From Spirosoma profusum (GTDB lineage: Bacteria > Bacteroidota > Bacteroidia > Cytophagales > Spirosomataceae), in contig NZ_JACWZY010000033.1 of the NCBI RefSeq assembly GCF_014699005.1, forward strand, positions 32,196 through 96,195: a DNA stretch of 64,000 nucleotides, given 5' to 3'. Position numbers and translations under genes: made by a program. Shown here one piece after another: positions 27,231-35,303 of the stretch. Positions within the stretch are counted from its first letter, which is position 1; the number at the start of each line of letters is the position of its first letter. Below the pieces are notes generated by a model. It had not been told where the DNA came from and ran no database searches. It saw only the letters and a program-made list of their open reading frames with translations.

Positions 27231-27683
27231 ATGACAAAAAGTAAATTAGTACGAATGGACAATGTCGGCATCGTGGTAGAATCCCTCGATGAAGTCATCA
27301 CTTTTTTTGCTGAGCTTGGTATGAAGCTCGAAGGTCGATTCATAGTTGAGGGAGAATGGGCCGGGCGTGTCACTGGATTGGGTTCCCAGCGTGTTGAGGT
27401 TGCCATGATGGTCACTCCCGACGGTCACAGTCGGCTCGAGCTTTCCAGATTTCTTACTCCCCCTACAATAGCTGATCATCGGAACGACCCAGTGAACGCT
27501 CTGGGCTATTTACGTGTGATGTTCGCCGTGGAAGATATTGACGAAACGCTCGTCAGGCTCCGCCAGTTGGGCGCCCAACTGGTCGGCGAAGTGGTTCAGT
27601 ACGAAGACGTATATCGGCTTTGCTATATTCGTGGGCCTGAAGGACTTCTCATTGGAATAGCCGAACAACTCGGTAATAAATAG
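27231..27683 (+). CDS. VOC-superfamily (glyoxalase/bleomycin-resistance-like) protein
   Basis: 150 residues with the two beta-alpha-beta-beta-beta modules of the VOC fold: VRMDNVGIVVESLDEVITFF at the start, then LRVMFAVEDIDETLVRLRQLGAQLVGEVVQY and a final GPEGLLIGIAEQLG. The family includes glyoxalase I, extradiol dioxygenases and antibiotic-sequestering proteins. Metal ligands are not obvious enough to choose between them. A methyltransferase gene follows 53 bases downstream on the same strand. Confidence 0.85.
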   Translation: MTKSKLVRMDNVGIVVESLDEVITFFAELGMKLEGRFIVEGEWAGRVTGLGSQRVEVAMMVTPDGHSRLELSRFLTPPTIADHRNDPVNALGYLRVMFAVEDIDETLVRLRQLGAQLVGEVVQYEDVYRLCYIRGPEGLLIGIAEQLGNK

Positions 27684-27736
27684 TGTCGTAGACTCCGATT
27701 TTCAGTTCGGATGAACGTAGTTCAATTATATAAATT

Positions 27737-28351
27737 TTGGAAGACCCTAAGTGCATCGTACAACGGGGATATGACCAGTTAGGAACCCGTTATAGAACTC
27801 ATTATGAACAGCTAAATCCAGATCGGTATAATGACTGGTTAATCGCCTTTGCGCGCTTACTACCTAAAGATGCCAGCGTTCTCGAATTGGGATGCGCTGA
27901 TGGCATTCCAACTGCCCATTTTCTGAGTCAGCAATTCGATTATCTGGGCGTCGATATTTCTCCGGTCCAGATCCAGCAGGCGCGCGCCAACGTTCCTAAT
28001 GCCCGCTTTGAGGTCGCTGACATGGCTAGTCTTAACTTTCCTGCTCTTTCTTTCGATGGAGTTCTAGCCTTGTATTCAATTATTCATCTCCCCATAGCTG
28101 AGCAGCCTGCTTTATTCAATGAAGTTTATAACTGGCTCAAAGCTGAAGGGTATTTTCTATGCATTACAGGCGCTCAAGCATGGACAGGCACAGATGAGGA
28201 TTGGAATCAACTAGGTACTAGCATGTATTGGAGCCATACTGATGCCATCACTTATCAATCTTGGTTTCTTGAAATAGGGTTTACGATTCTTGATACTCAT
28301 TTTGTGGCAGAGGGAGACGGCGGTCATACTTACTTTTTACTAAGGAAATGA
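27737..28351 (+). CDS. Class I SAM-dependent methyltransferase, TTG start
   Basis: 204 residues. SAM-binding motif I is VLELGCADGIPTAHFL; the acidic VDISP and AFDGVLALYSIIHLP-like motifs follow (text: FDGVLALYSIIHLP). The frame opens with TTG at 27,737; no ATG upstream in frame is usable, and the first internal ATG would cut into the fold. The substrate is unknown. The gene contains no ACGTA or TACGT pentamer in 615 bases, unlike its neighbours, and looks less like the local DNA; it may be a recent acquisition. Confidence 0.85.
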   Translation: MEDPKCIVQRGYDQLGTRYRTHYEQLNPDRYNDWLIAFARLLPKDASVLELGCADGIPTAHFLSQQFDYLGVDISPVQIQQARANVPNARFEVADMASLNFPALSFDGVLALYSIIHLPIAEQPALFNEVYNWLKAEGYFLCITGAQAWTGTDEDWNQLGTSMYWSHTDAITYQSWFLEIGFTILDTHFVAEGDGGHTYFLLRK

Positions 28352-28487
28352 CTTAGACAATTCTCAGCAATGATAGCCTGAAGGAGATGAAACATTCTTG
28401 CTTTAGCTTCTTTACATAAACTGAGCTAGCTAACCAGTCTGGAAAAATACAATTCGCCAGCCACCCTTTCAATTGTATTCCAAACAA

Positions 28488-28545
28488 TTCGGCCTCCAGT
28501 TGATACGTCAGATTTTAGCAGCCGACGTATCAACTGGAGGCCGAA
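28488..28545. terminator. Perfect 22-bp hairpin between convergent genes, probable bidirectional terminator
   Basis: TTCGGCCTCCAGTTGATACG plus TC (28,488-28,509) is exactly complementary to 28,524-28,545, with a 14-base loop. It lies between the methyltransferase end (28,351) and the end of the minus-strand beta-propeller gene (28,579). There is no clear T-run, so it blocks or stabilises rather than fitting the classical intrinsic terminator. Confidence 0.75.
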
Positions 28546-28578
28546 AATAATGTGTAGCCTGAAAGGGCTATCTCAGCC

Positions 28579-29427
28579 TTACTTCAGCGAATAAGCCTTA
28601 ACCGTGTGGTGATTGAACGTGGGTACGTACAAGACCTGGGCACTGGAATTATAATCGACATCAGCAGAGTTAATTTTCTCGGCAGAGGTATCCTGCTTTA
28701 ATTCGGTTTTGCCGTCTGCGCCGACGTGCCAGATTTTCCCGCCCCACTCCGTGACTATATAAGCCTGCTTCCCTAACGGAGCGATACCGTCAATTCCACC
28801 CGACACTTTAGCGAGCGTTCTCATCTGTTTCGTCGCTGGGTCGATGGCCATCAGCGAACCGTCACCATTGCCGATCAACAACAGGCCGTTATCGACCAGT
28901 AAGCCATTTGGATTACTGAGCGGAGTTCCTTCCGAAACCATACTGGCTTTACCATCTGTTATTGACCAAATCCGATTACTCCTCATGTCCGTTACGTAGA
29001 TCGTCTTCTTCTGCGTATCAACGGCAATGTCATTGAGAAATTTAGCTTCTGGGATCGGATAACGGTTCACAATCTGACCGGTTGCCTTTGAAATTTCAGC
29101 GACTTGCGTCATTTCGGTTACGTATAACTTATCGCCCAAAATGCCCATTCCTTTCGTAGAATTGAGGCCCTCGGTAAACTTGAGCTTAATCACTTTACCA
29201 TCTGGACCTATTTTGGCAATGAAGCTATTTTTGTTCTCCATCGTTGGGCTGCCATTGATACAGGCGACGTAAATGACTTTTTGGGCAGGATCATATAAGA
29301 CCGATTCAGGGGTACGTAGCGTCGTATCAGACTCCCAAAGGGCCTTTAATGAGCTGGTCTGAGCATGAATCGGAGTCAGTGCACCCCCTAATAAAATTAG
29401 CAAAGCAGGTAGGAAATACGATTTCAT
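28579..29427 (-). CDS. Secreted SMP-30/gluconolactonase-like beta-propeller protein
   Basis: 282 residues. A signal peptide (LLILLGGALTPIHAQ) precedes repeated propeller blades: TPESVLYDPAQKVIYVACIN, FLNDIAVDTQKKTIYVTDMRSNRIW, NPNGLLVDNGLLLIGN and IDGIAPLGKQAYIVTEWGGKIW. This layout matches the SMP-30/gluconolactonase and strictosidine-synthase-like superfamily, typically Ca-dependent lactonases or hydrolases. The enzymatic residues are not clear enough to assign a reaction. It acts in the periplasm or at the cell surface. It stands alone between two hairpins. Confidence 0.8.
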   Translation of the reverse strand: MKSYFLPALLILLGGALTPIHAQTSSLKALWESDTTLRTPESVLYDPAQKVIYVACINGSPTMENKNSFIAKIGPDGKVIKLKFTEGLNSTKGMGILGDKLYVTEMTQVAEISKATGQIVNRYPIPEAKFLNDIAVDTQKKTIYVTDMRSNRIWSITDGKASMVSEGTPLSNPNGLLVDNGLLLIGNGDGSLMAIDPATKQMRTLAKVSGGIDGIAPLGKQAYIVTEWGGKIWHVGADGKTELKQDTSAEKINSADVDYNSSAQVLYVPTFNHHTVKAYSLK

Positions 29428-29553
29428 TGAGTAAAGGTTTATAAGTCCGGGCGAAAATTAGTTTAAATAATCAAATAAACCGCTAGAGGATAAGAATCGT
29501 ACAAGGTAGGGATACTTACTACGTCATCTATAAATGCGTATCGACTTATAAAT

Positions 29554-29589
29554 GACTGAGGTCAACACTACGTAGTGTTGACCTCAGTC
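29554..29589. repeat. 36-bp perfect palindrome without a loop
   Basis: GACTGAGGTCAACACTAC (29,554-29,571) is followed directly by its reverse complement (29,572-29,589), centred on CTAC|GTAG. It lies between the beta-propeller gene start (29,427) and the ArsR gene stop (29,636). With no spacer it could be a two-fold protein-binding site or, in RNA, a hairpin with a minimal loop ending the upstream ArsR transcript. Confidence 0.85.
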
Positions 29590-29635
29590 GTGTTGTTCAT
29601 TAGTTCCCATCAAAGCAGTAGCCTTCGGGTATTGG

Positions 29636-30007
29636 TTACGAAAAAGCAGGAATTTGTCCTTTGAGATTTTGCCGGAACGATGCCGTTTGCTCGTCATTAC
29701 GTACTACTACGTCGGTTCGATTTCGGAAAAACAAGTCAAAACCGGCAGCTATCGCCATTTCTGATAAGCCGTAATAGATTTCCCGCCCTTTACGGCGTTT
29801 CCTGAGCAGCATCTTTTTCTCCATGTAGCGTAAATTCCTGTAGAGAAAAAACGGATCTGTGTCGGGTAAACCCTGCTGTAGAGTTGGAATGCTGACAAAC
29901 TGTTCGGCAATGATAATCGCCATAATCTGAATGCGCAGGGGATGTCCCATCGCTTTAAGCATATCAGCTAGTTGATTAGCCGTTGACTGATCGCTCAACA
30001 TAGTCAC
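29636..30007 (-). CDS. ArsR-like winged-helix transcriptional regulator
   Basis: 123 residues. The HTH core is visible: LADMLKAMGHPLRIQIMAII, then a recognition-helix region LYRNLRYMEKKMLLRKRRKG and the wing REIYYGLSEMA. No cysteine metal-binding motif of the classical ArsR/SmtB type is seen, so the signal is unknown. It follows the secreted-protein gene by 17 bases and is probably co-transcribed with it. It may also control the divergent sensor kinase at 30,848. Confidence 0.85.
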   Translation of the reverse strand: MTMLSDQSTANQLADMLKAMGHPLRIQIMAIIIAEQFVSIPTLQQGLPDTDPFFLYRNLRYMEKKMLLRKRRKGREIYYGLSEMAIAAGFDLFFRNRTDVVVRNDEQTASFRQNLKGQIPAFS

Positions 30008-30024
30008 TGATCGTTTCAGGATGA

Positions 30025-30573
30025 TTAGTCGAGGGTAACGGGAGTCGGTGAACGTTCTGATTCGCTTTGACGCGGCTCGTCAGTCGGATTCTGATTGATG
30101 TTGGGTTGTAGTGTAAAGGCGAGCTGCGCTTCCTGCCGTCTCACCTTATACTGATAACGTTTGTTGTCAATTTTTACGATGATCTGGCAGGAGTTTTCAG
30201 GGAGAGATGATAAATCGATTCGGCGGTTGTATCGATTATGGTTGGTGAACTCCTCATACAGAGAGCGGTTTTGTTGATCCACGACCTCAATTTTATACCG
30301 CAGATGTTCTGGGTTGTTGATCATCAGATGCACCTTGCCCTTCTGACTCACATACGCGTGAACCTGATAGGAAGCTGAAGCCAGTGCATAATCAGGATCG
30401 CTATCCGATCGGACAAGAACGTTGGCAGGCGTTACGTTCTGCGCTGTTACGTTCTGCGCTGTTACGTTGCTGACTTGTGCCCGACCAGAATGGGCTAACA
30501 AAACGAACGTAGCAACTAAGCCTACTGCCAGTTGGCCAATAGATGGCAAGAGCGTGTGTTGATTGGTTAACAT
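30025..30573 (-). CDS. Secreted protein of unknown function with short NVTAQ tandem repeat
   Basis: 182 residues. A signal peptide (VATFVLLAHSGRAQ) is followed by NVTAQNVTAQNVTPANV, encoded by a 15-base tandem repeat near 30,430-30,470. Then comes a ~90-residue beta-rich domain (YQVHAYVSQKGKVHLMINNP through IIVKIDNKRYQYKV) and a low-complexity C-terminal tail. The domain looks like a small Ig-like or DUF3244-type fold, but I cannot name it. The repeat number could vary between strains by slippage. Paired with the ArsR gene downstream. Confidence 0.7.
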   Translation of the reverse strand: MLTNQHTLLPSIGQLAVGLVATFVLLAHSGRAQVSNVTAQNVTAQNVTPANVLVRSDSDPDYALASASYQVHAYVSQKGKVHLMINNPEHLRYKIEVVDQQNRSLYEEFTNHNRYNRRIDLSSLPENSCQIIVKIDNKRYQYKVRRQEAQLAFTLQPNINQNPTDEPRQSESERSPTPVTLD

Positions 30574-30847
30574 GGTTGAAATTTGTTTTAGCGTTTCAAT
30601 TCAAGGTTGTATTCCGGTGGTAAAGCAACCGCCTATATCGATAGGAGAATTTTATTTTAGCCTAACGACGTATTTACCGGCCCACATAACCGGTTTCGGC
30701 TCCGTAGCGCAGTTGGGCGAGAAAATCGGTCGTTTGTCGAAAGTGACTTCCGTTGGGGAGAGCACAAGCGTTGTTGGGCAAAATAGCCAGTGTAATGATC
30801 AACGTACGTAGTAAATTTGTGTCTTTAATGAATTGAAAACCGTAGAA

Positions 30848-31894
30848 ATGGCTCGTTTCGGTAGTTTCAAACCACAGCGGGAAATTTGGGCACATGGCCT
30901 CTTCTGGATGGGTTTCTTTCTGTTTGAGTGGCTCAATACAGGAGCCTACCTGGATAATTTCCAGCAAAGCCTGTGTCAGATCACGTATAATCTGCCTTTG
31001 TTAGTGGTGGCTGGTTATTGGCACCTGCTTATTACTATCCGACGGTTTTTACTGTCGGAACGTATCGCTGGTTTCTGGCTGAGTTTACTTGGCGGGATCG
31101 TTGTTTTTGGTATTCTTCGACGGGCAATCAACTATACGATTCTCTATCCAATTTATTATCCTGGCGGATTAGAAAAGCCGCTTCTCTATTGGCCTAAAAT
31201 TCTGGCCGAGTCTATGCAACTTCACCTGGTGGTTGCGCTTTTTGTGGCTGCCGAACTGGTTCGTCATGCGCTACGTCAGCAGCAGTTAAGCGATACGTAT
31301 CGGCGAGAAAAACTGGCGGCTGAATATCGTTTGCTGCAATCGCAGGTGCAGCCCCATTTTCTGTTCAATACGTTAAATAACCTGGTTTCGGTATCGATGC
31401 ACCAACCGGCTCAGATGCCGCGTCTTTTGCAACGACTGGCGGGACTACTCAGCTACCAGCTCCACGAAAGCCATCGCCCACAGGTACCCATCAACCGAGA
31501 AATCGGTTACCTGACGGATTATATCGCGCTGGAAAAGATACGTTATGGTGACCGTCTGGATGTGCAAACGAACTTCGACGAACTGAAAAACCTGAACGAG
31601 ATGATGATTCCACCCATGCTCCTGTTACCTTTTGTCGAGAATGCGTTCAAGCATGGAGCCGCTCAAACTGAAACCAACTGCTGGATTCAACTACATTTGT
31701 CGCAGAGTAGCAACCGACTGGTTTTTTCGGTGGAGAATTCAGTGCCGGATGACGTAGCCTATCCCGAAACGTCGGGGCTGGGGCTGACAAATCTGAAAAA
31801 ACGGCTGGATATCCTGTTTCCCGGTCAGCACGAACTCGTTACGTTGCCCGAAGACAGTCAGTTTCTTGCCGTTCTGAAATTCAATCTGAACTGA
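30848..31894 (+). CDS. LytS/YehU-type sensor histidine kinase
   Basis: 348 residues from the ATG at 30,848; a TTG five codons earlier is possible. Four hydrophobic segments (about 15-35, 45-65, 74-92, 118-138) lead into the His_kinase domain with SQVQPHFLFNTLNNLVSV, where His170 is the phosphorylated residue. The ATP-binding part has MLLLPFVENAFKHG and SGLGLTNLKKRLDILF. It should signal to a LytTR response regulator. The matching regulator is at 33,419 on the same strand, but a sugar dehydrogenase gene lies between them. Confidence 0.93.
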   Translation: MARFGSFKPQREIWAHGLFWMGFFLFEWLNTGAYLDNFQQSLCQITYNLPLLVVAGYWHLLITIRRFLLSERIAGFWLSLLGGIVVFGILRRAINYTILYPIYYPGGLEKPLLYWPKILAESMQLHLVVALFVAAELVRHALRQQQLSDTYRREKLAAEYRLLQSQVQPHFLFNTLNNLVSVSMHQPAQMPRLLQRLAGLLSYQLHESHRPQVPINREIGYLTDYIALEKIRYGDRLDVQTNFDELKNLNEMMIPPMLLLPFVENAFKHGAAQTETNCWIQLHLSQSSNRLVFSVENSVPDDVAYPETSGLGLTNLKKRLDILFPGQHELVTLPEDSQFLAVLKFNLN

Positions 31895-32049
31895 TTGCTA
31901 CGTAGTGATTCGTGCAGAATTAAAAACTCTTTGGAGTCGCTACGTGACGTATCATTAATCAAAACAGATCAGTAAGGTAGAGTCTATTTTAAATTCTCTT
32001 TTTAAGTTCAACCAATGATAAAAGGTGAAAATCTTACAACCAAACAATC

Positions 32050-33276
32050 ATGACCAACAAAATCCTGCTTACTACGACTAGCCTATGCATACTTCTGGCT
32101 GGTTTTACTGCCTGTGGCCAGAATTCGGCTGATAACCGAACGGGTGCCGGTAGCCCCGTTGAAACCAAAGACCCAAATTCGGAGTATAAATCAGCGTTTT
32201 CGGGACAGACTCGGATTGCTGGTGTTAAAACGGCTACTCCTTACGAAGCAAAAGTCCTGACCGAATCGCTTAAAAGCCCGTGGGGTATCACCAGCCTGCC
32301 CGACGGACGGCTGCTTATTACTGAGAAGGAAGGAACCATGCGGATTGTTACGAAAGAGGGTAAAGTAAGTGAAGCGATCACCGGTCTGCCAAAGGTGAAT
32401 CCAGCGGGTCAGGGCGGGTTACTGGGCTTACGTACCGATCCCGATTTTGCGTCTAACCGAATGATTTATTGGGTATTTTCTGAAGCTGGCGATGAGGGAA
32501 ACCTGACGGCTGTTGCCAAAGGGAAACTATCGAGTGACGAGAAGAAAATTGAGGGGGCAACCGTCATCTACCGCGCTACGCCAGCCTATAAAAGCAATTT
32601 GCACTACGGCGGTCGTATCCTGATCGACAAATCTGGTAATCTGATTATTAGCACCGGAGAACGCTCCGACAAAGTCACCCGTCCGCAGGCTCAGTCACTT
32701 AACTCTGGACTGGGCAAAGTCATTCGTATCACTAAAGACGGTAAACCTGCCGCTGGAAATCCGTTTGCCGGCAAAGCTGATGCGCGTCCAGAATTATATT
32801 CCTACGGTCACCGGAACGTGCAGAGTCTGGCGTTTCATCCGGTTACGGGCGATGTATGGGAAGGTGAGTTTGGCCCACGTGGGGGCGATGAAATTAACCG
32901 TATCCAGCCCGGCAAAAACTATGGCTGGCCTACCATTACGTATGGAATCGAGTATGCTGGCCCGAAAGTGGGAGAGGGAATCCAACAGAAGGATGGGCTT
33001 GAACAGCCTGTATATTATTGGGACCCAAGCATTTCTCCCAGTGGCATGACCTTTTACAGCGGTAATGCCATCCCCGAATGGAAAAACAACCTCTTTGTTG
33101 GCGCACTGAGTGGCATGCACATTGCCCGACTGGTGATTGAGAATAATAAAGTTGTGGGCGAAGAGCGGCTCCTTTCTGATCAATACCAGCGTTTTCGGGA
33201 CGTAACACAGGGCAATGACGGTGCTCTATATGCAGTTACTGATCAGGGCCGGCTGTATAGAATCGACAAAAAATAG
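32050..33276 (+). CDS. PQQ-dependent sugar dehydrogenase-like lipoprotein (soluble aldose/sorbosone dehydrogenase family)
   Basis: 408 residues. The lipoprotein signal LLAGFTAC puts Cys22 at the lipid site. The six-bladed propeller of the GSDH family is recognisable: SPWGITSLPDGRLLITEKEG, GQGGLLGLRTDPDF, LHYGGRILIDKSGNLIISTGERSD, YSYGHRNVQSLAFHP, WEGEFGPRGGDEINRI and GKNYGWPTITYG. Members oxidise aldoses in the periplasm using PQQ. PQQ synthesis genes are not in this window, so the enzyme may use exogenous PQQ. It separates the LytS kinase from its regulator. Confidence 0.92.
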   Translation: MTNKILLTTTSLCILLAGFTACGQNSADNRTGAGSPVETKDPNSEYKSAFSGQTRIAGVKTATPYEAKVLTESLKSPWGITSLPDGRLLITEKEGTMRIVTKEGKVSEAITGLPKVNPAGQGGLLGLRTDPDFASNRMIYWVFSEAGDEGNLTAVAKGKLSSDEKKIEGATVIYRATPAYKSNLHYGGRILIDKSGNLIISTGERSDKVTRPQAQSLNSGLGKVIRITKDGKPAAGNPFAGKADARPELYSYGHRNVQSLAFHPVTGDVWEGEFGPRGGDEINRIQPGKNYGWPTITYGIEYAGPKVGEGIQQKDGLEQPVYYWDPSISPSGMTFYSGNAIPEWKNNLFVGALSGMHIARLVIENNKVVGEERLLSDQYQRFRDVTQGNDGALYAVTDQGRLYRIDKK

Positions 33277-33308
33277 TGTTGCCGGAACCTTGAAATTTTG
33301 TTGACGAT

Positions 33309-33398
33309 TTTTGTCATGCTGACGCAGGAAGCATTTTAACGTGCCCCAACAAGTTAGTTTGGAAAACGTAAGATGCTTCCTGCGTCAGCATGACAAAA
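33309..33398. repeat. GTCATGCTGACGCAGG palindrome, copy 3 of 3
   Basis: Perfect 26-bp arms (33,309-33,334 and 33,373-33,398), TTTTGTCATGCTGACGCAGG plus AAGCAT, with further imperfect pairing inward. It ends 20 bases before the LytTR regulator ATG at 33,419. An open frame running through it would add 26 residues to that protein, but this is repeat-derived and rejected. The hairpin would sit in the regulator's leader or at the end of the dehydrogenase transcript. Confidence 0.93.
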
Positions 33399-33418
33399 TC
33401 CGAAAGTTATTTTATCGA

Positions 33419-34132
33419 ATGGCGATACGTTGTTTTGTGCTGGATGATGAACCACCGGCAACCGACCTGTTGAAAGACTACATTGGTCGATTGCCGGATT
33501 TGCAATTGGTCGGCTTGTCGAACAGCCCGACGCAGGCTCTTTTGTTCCTCCAGCAAAACCCGATCGACGTACTGTTTCTGGATATTCAAATGCCCCGGCT
33601 CACGGGCTTCGATCTGCTACGTCCGCTCGGCTATCGACCGAAGGTTATTTTCACAACGGCTTTTCGGGAACACGCGTTGGATAGTTACGAATTCGACGTA
33701 GTGGATTTTCTGGTGAAACCCATTTCGTTTGAGCGATTTCTGCAATCGGTAGGCAAAATCTACCGTTTCCTGCCCACAACGCCCGCTCAACCCGAAGCAC
33801 CCGAACCGATACGTCCTGCGAAAGACTATCAGTATTTCAAGGTCGATAAGGAGATGGTGAAGCTCGATCTGGACGATATTCTCTGGATTGAGAGCCTAAA
33901 AGATTACGTCAGAATTCATACTGCAACGGGACCACTGGTGTCGTATCTGCGCATAAGCTACCTGGAAGAAAAACTGCCCCCGAATCGGTTCGTTCGTATT
34001 CACAAATCCTTCATTGTATCGCTAGAACACATTCAGGCCATCAGCGCTACGTACATTCGGGTCAATAATGAGGAAATACCCGTCGGGCGCATCTACAAAG
34101 CCAAGCTCGACGAAGTACTGCAACGGCGGTGA
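33419..34132 (+). CDS. LytTR-family response regulator
   Basis: 237 residues. The receiver domain has acidic DDE at 9-11, Asp55 in VLFLDIQMP as phospho-acceptor, FTTAF, and the conserved Lys in FLVKPISF. The C-terminal LytTR DNA-binding domain starts at about 137 (YFKVDKEMVKLDLDDILWIE) and includes FVRIHKSFIVSLEHI. It is the likely partner of the LytS-type kinase at 30,848. The start at 33,419 is chosen because upstream codons are repeat sequence. Confidence 0.93.
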   Translation: MAIRCFVLDDEPPATDLLKDYIGRLPDLQLVGLSNSPTQALLFLQQNPIDVLFLDIQMPRLTGFDLLRPLGYRPKVIFTTAFREHALDSYEFDVVDFLVKPISFERFLQSVGKIYRFLPTTPAQPEAPEPIRPAKDYQYFKVDKEMVKLDLDDILWIESLKDYVRIHTATGPLVSYLRISYLEEKLPPNRFVRIHKSFIVSLEHIQAISATYIRVNNEEIPVGRIYKAKLDEVLQRR

Positions 34133-34235
34133 TTTAGCCGGTACACAGAGATGCACAGAGGAAACACAGAGTTATACAAAGAAAAATAATAAAACCTCTG
34201 TGTCTGTTCCGTGTCTCTCTGTGTACCAGCTAAAT
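34132..34235. repeat. CACAGAG-type imperfect palindrome between convergent genes
   Basis: Left arm ATTTAGCCGGTACACAGAGA and onward; right arm ends TCTCTGTGTACCAGCTAAAT. The outer ~20 bases pair with one mismatch; the inner parts (ATGCACAGAGGAAACACAGAG against CTCTGTGTCTGTTCCGTGTC) pair less well. It begins at the last base of the LytTR stop codon and includes the TAG of the convergent gene (34,230-34,232). Confidence 0.85.
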
Positions 34236-35231
34236 TTTAACCTTCTGATAAACAGCCTGTAACCAAATAGACCGTCCATCGCAGTTCCAGTGCGTATCGC
34301 TTTTCCAGTAAGGCGATGAAGGTGCTTTTTTAAACCGACTATACGTATCGATGAATGGAACTTTCAGTCGTGGATTGGCCTGAACCCGTTCGATGAGATG
34401 ATTATAAACTCCCCGACTGGGTTCCAGAATGGTGGCTTTGTTGGGAACAATTGATAGGTAAACTTCGTCGAAACCTAACCGAAGATAACGGTCTGCAGTA
34501 GCATTTACACTGTCGACCAACGTATTGACTTCTTTATCGGTTAAGGGCGCAAAAGACGAGTTCAGTCGATTCGTAGTGTCGGTATCCAGGTTGAGAAATA
34601 TATGCTGCTGGTTTTTCGCCAACGTAACGGCGCCGTTATCCCGATCAAACCATTTCAGGGTCAGTTCGGCTTTGACTTCTTTAAACCAGAGCGCCCAATC
34701 CTGACCAAATAATTCTGATTCGAGCCGCTCATTTACGTTTTTTAGGTTTAATTCATTACGGATGCGTTGCTTTAACGTCGGCTTTAAAGATGCAGTTTGG
34801 CTAGTATCGTTCTGCACAATCAGTTGATTTACGGACACGGCAAAATGATCCCGAAAGTGACGTTCTACGGTTTCGATGAACAGCACGTTACGTTTGCTTG
34901 TGTCAAGCTGAGCCCGTTGCTGAAATTCCCAGGCTACCCGTTGATAGTGACTTACGCCGAAATCAGATTCACTAAGCTGTTTTGGATCAGAAAAGCTATC
35001 ACCAATGATGTACAAATGCGTTGAAGACGTATCGCTCGACCGATTTGCCGAGGGACAGCGATAATGGGTTTCTTTAAATTTCGGCAAAGGCCACAGACGA
35101 TACAAATCGCCGTACCGATAATCTTCGGCGATGACGCCGGCTTCATAAAGCCAGTGCGACACTGTACTAAACAATCCACCGGCCCAAAGTATCAGGGCAA
35201 TCGCTAAAATAAAATAACGTAGTATGTGCAT
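34230..35231 (-). CDS. AlgX/AlgJ-like SGNH-fold protein, possible glycan O-acetylation factor
   Basis: 333 residues from the ATG at 35,231 (MHILRYFILAIALILW). One N-terminal membrane anchor precedes a periplasmic domain. IIGDSFSDP (76-83) offers the nucleophile Ser79 in a GDS block, and SDTHWNCDG (311-319) offers the Asp and His of an SGNH triad, as in AlgX/AlgJ/PatB-type acetyltransferases. The middle (about 85-300) is unlike those I know. It is the last gene of the second glycan locus. Acetylation is inference. Confidence 0.7.
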   Translation of the reverse strand: MHILRYFILAIALILWAGGLFSTVSHWLYEAGVIAEDYRYGDLYRLWPLPKFKETHYRCPSANRSSDTSSTHLYIIGDSFSDPKQLSESDFGVSHYQRVAWEFQQRAQLDTSKRNVLFIETVERHFRDHFAVSVNQLIVQNDTSQTASLKPTLKQRIRNELNLKNVNERLESELFGQDWALWFKEVKAELTLKWFDRDNGAVTLAKNQQHIFLNLDTDTTNRLNSSFAPLTDKEVNTLVDSVNATADRYLRLGFDEVYLSIVPNKATILEPSRGVYNHLIERVQANPRLKVPFIDTYSRFKKAPSSPYWKSDTHWNCDGRSIWLQAVYQKVKI

Positions 35232-35233
35232 AG

Positions 35234-35303
35234 AGCGTAGGGCATTGGGCAGAAGGCATGGGGTGAAAGGAATAACCCTCTGCCCCATACCCTTACCTCT
35301 CTG
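35234..35303. repeat. 7-base-periodic G-rich/C-rich imperfect palindrome
   Basis: A G-rich arm (GGGCATTGGGCAGAAGGCAT and GGGG, units of about 7 bases) faces a C-rich arm (CCCTCTGCCCCATACCCTTA, then CCTCTCTGC). It fills the space between the SGNH gene start and the stop of the 910-residue gene (35,304). The C-rich arm read on the minus strand begins GCAGAGAGGTAAGGG, which matches GCAGAGAGGAAAGGG inside ligA at one mismatch. Confidence 0.75.

Noticed and set aside
33341..33418. N-terminal extension of the LytTR regulator
   Set aside because: It reads through the GTCATGCTGACGCAGG palindrome; the receiver domain starts at 33,419.
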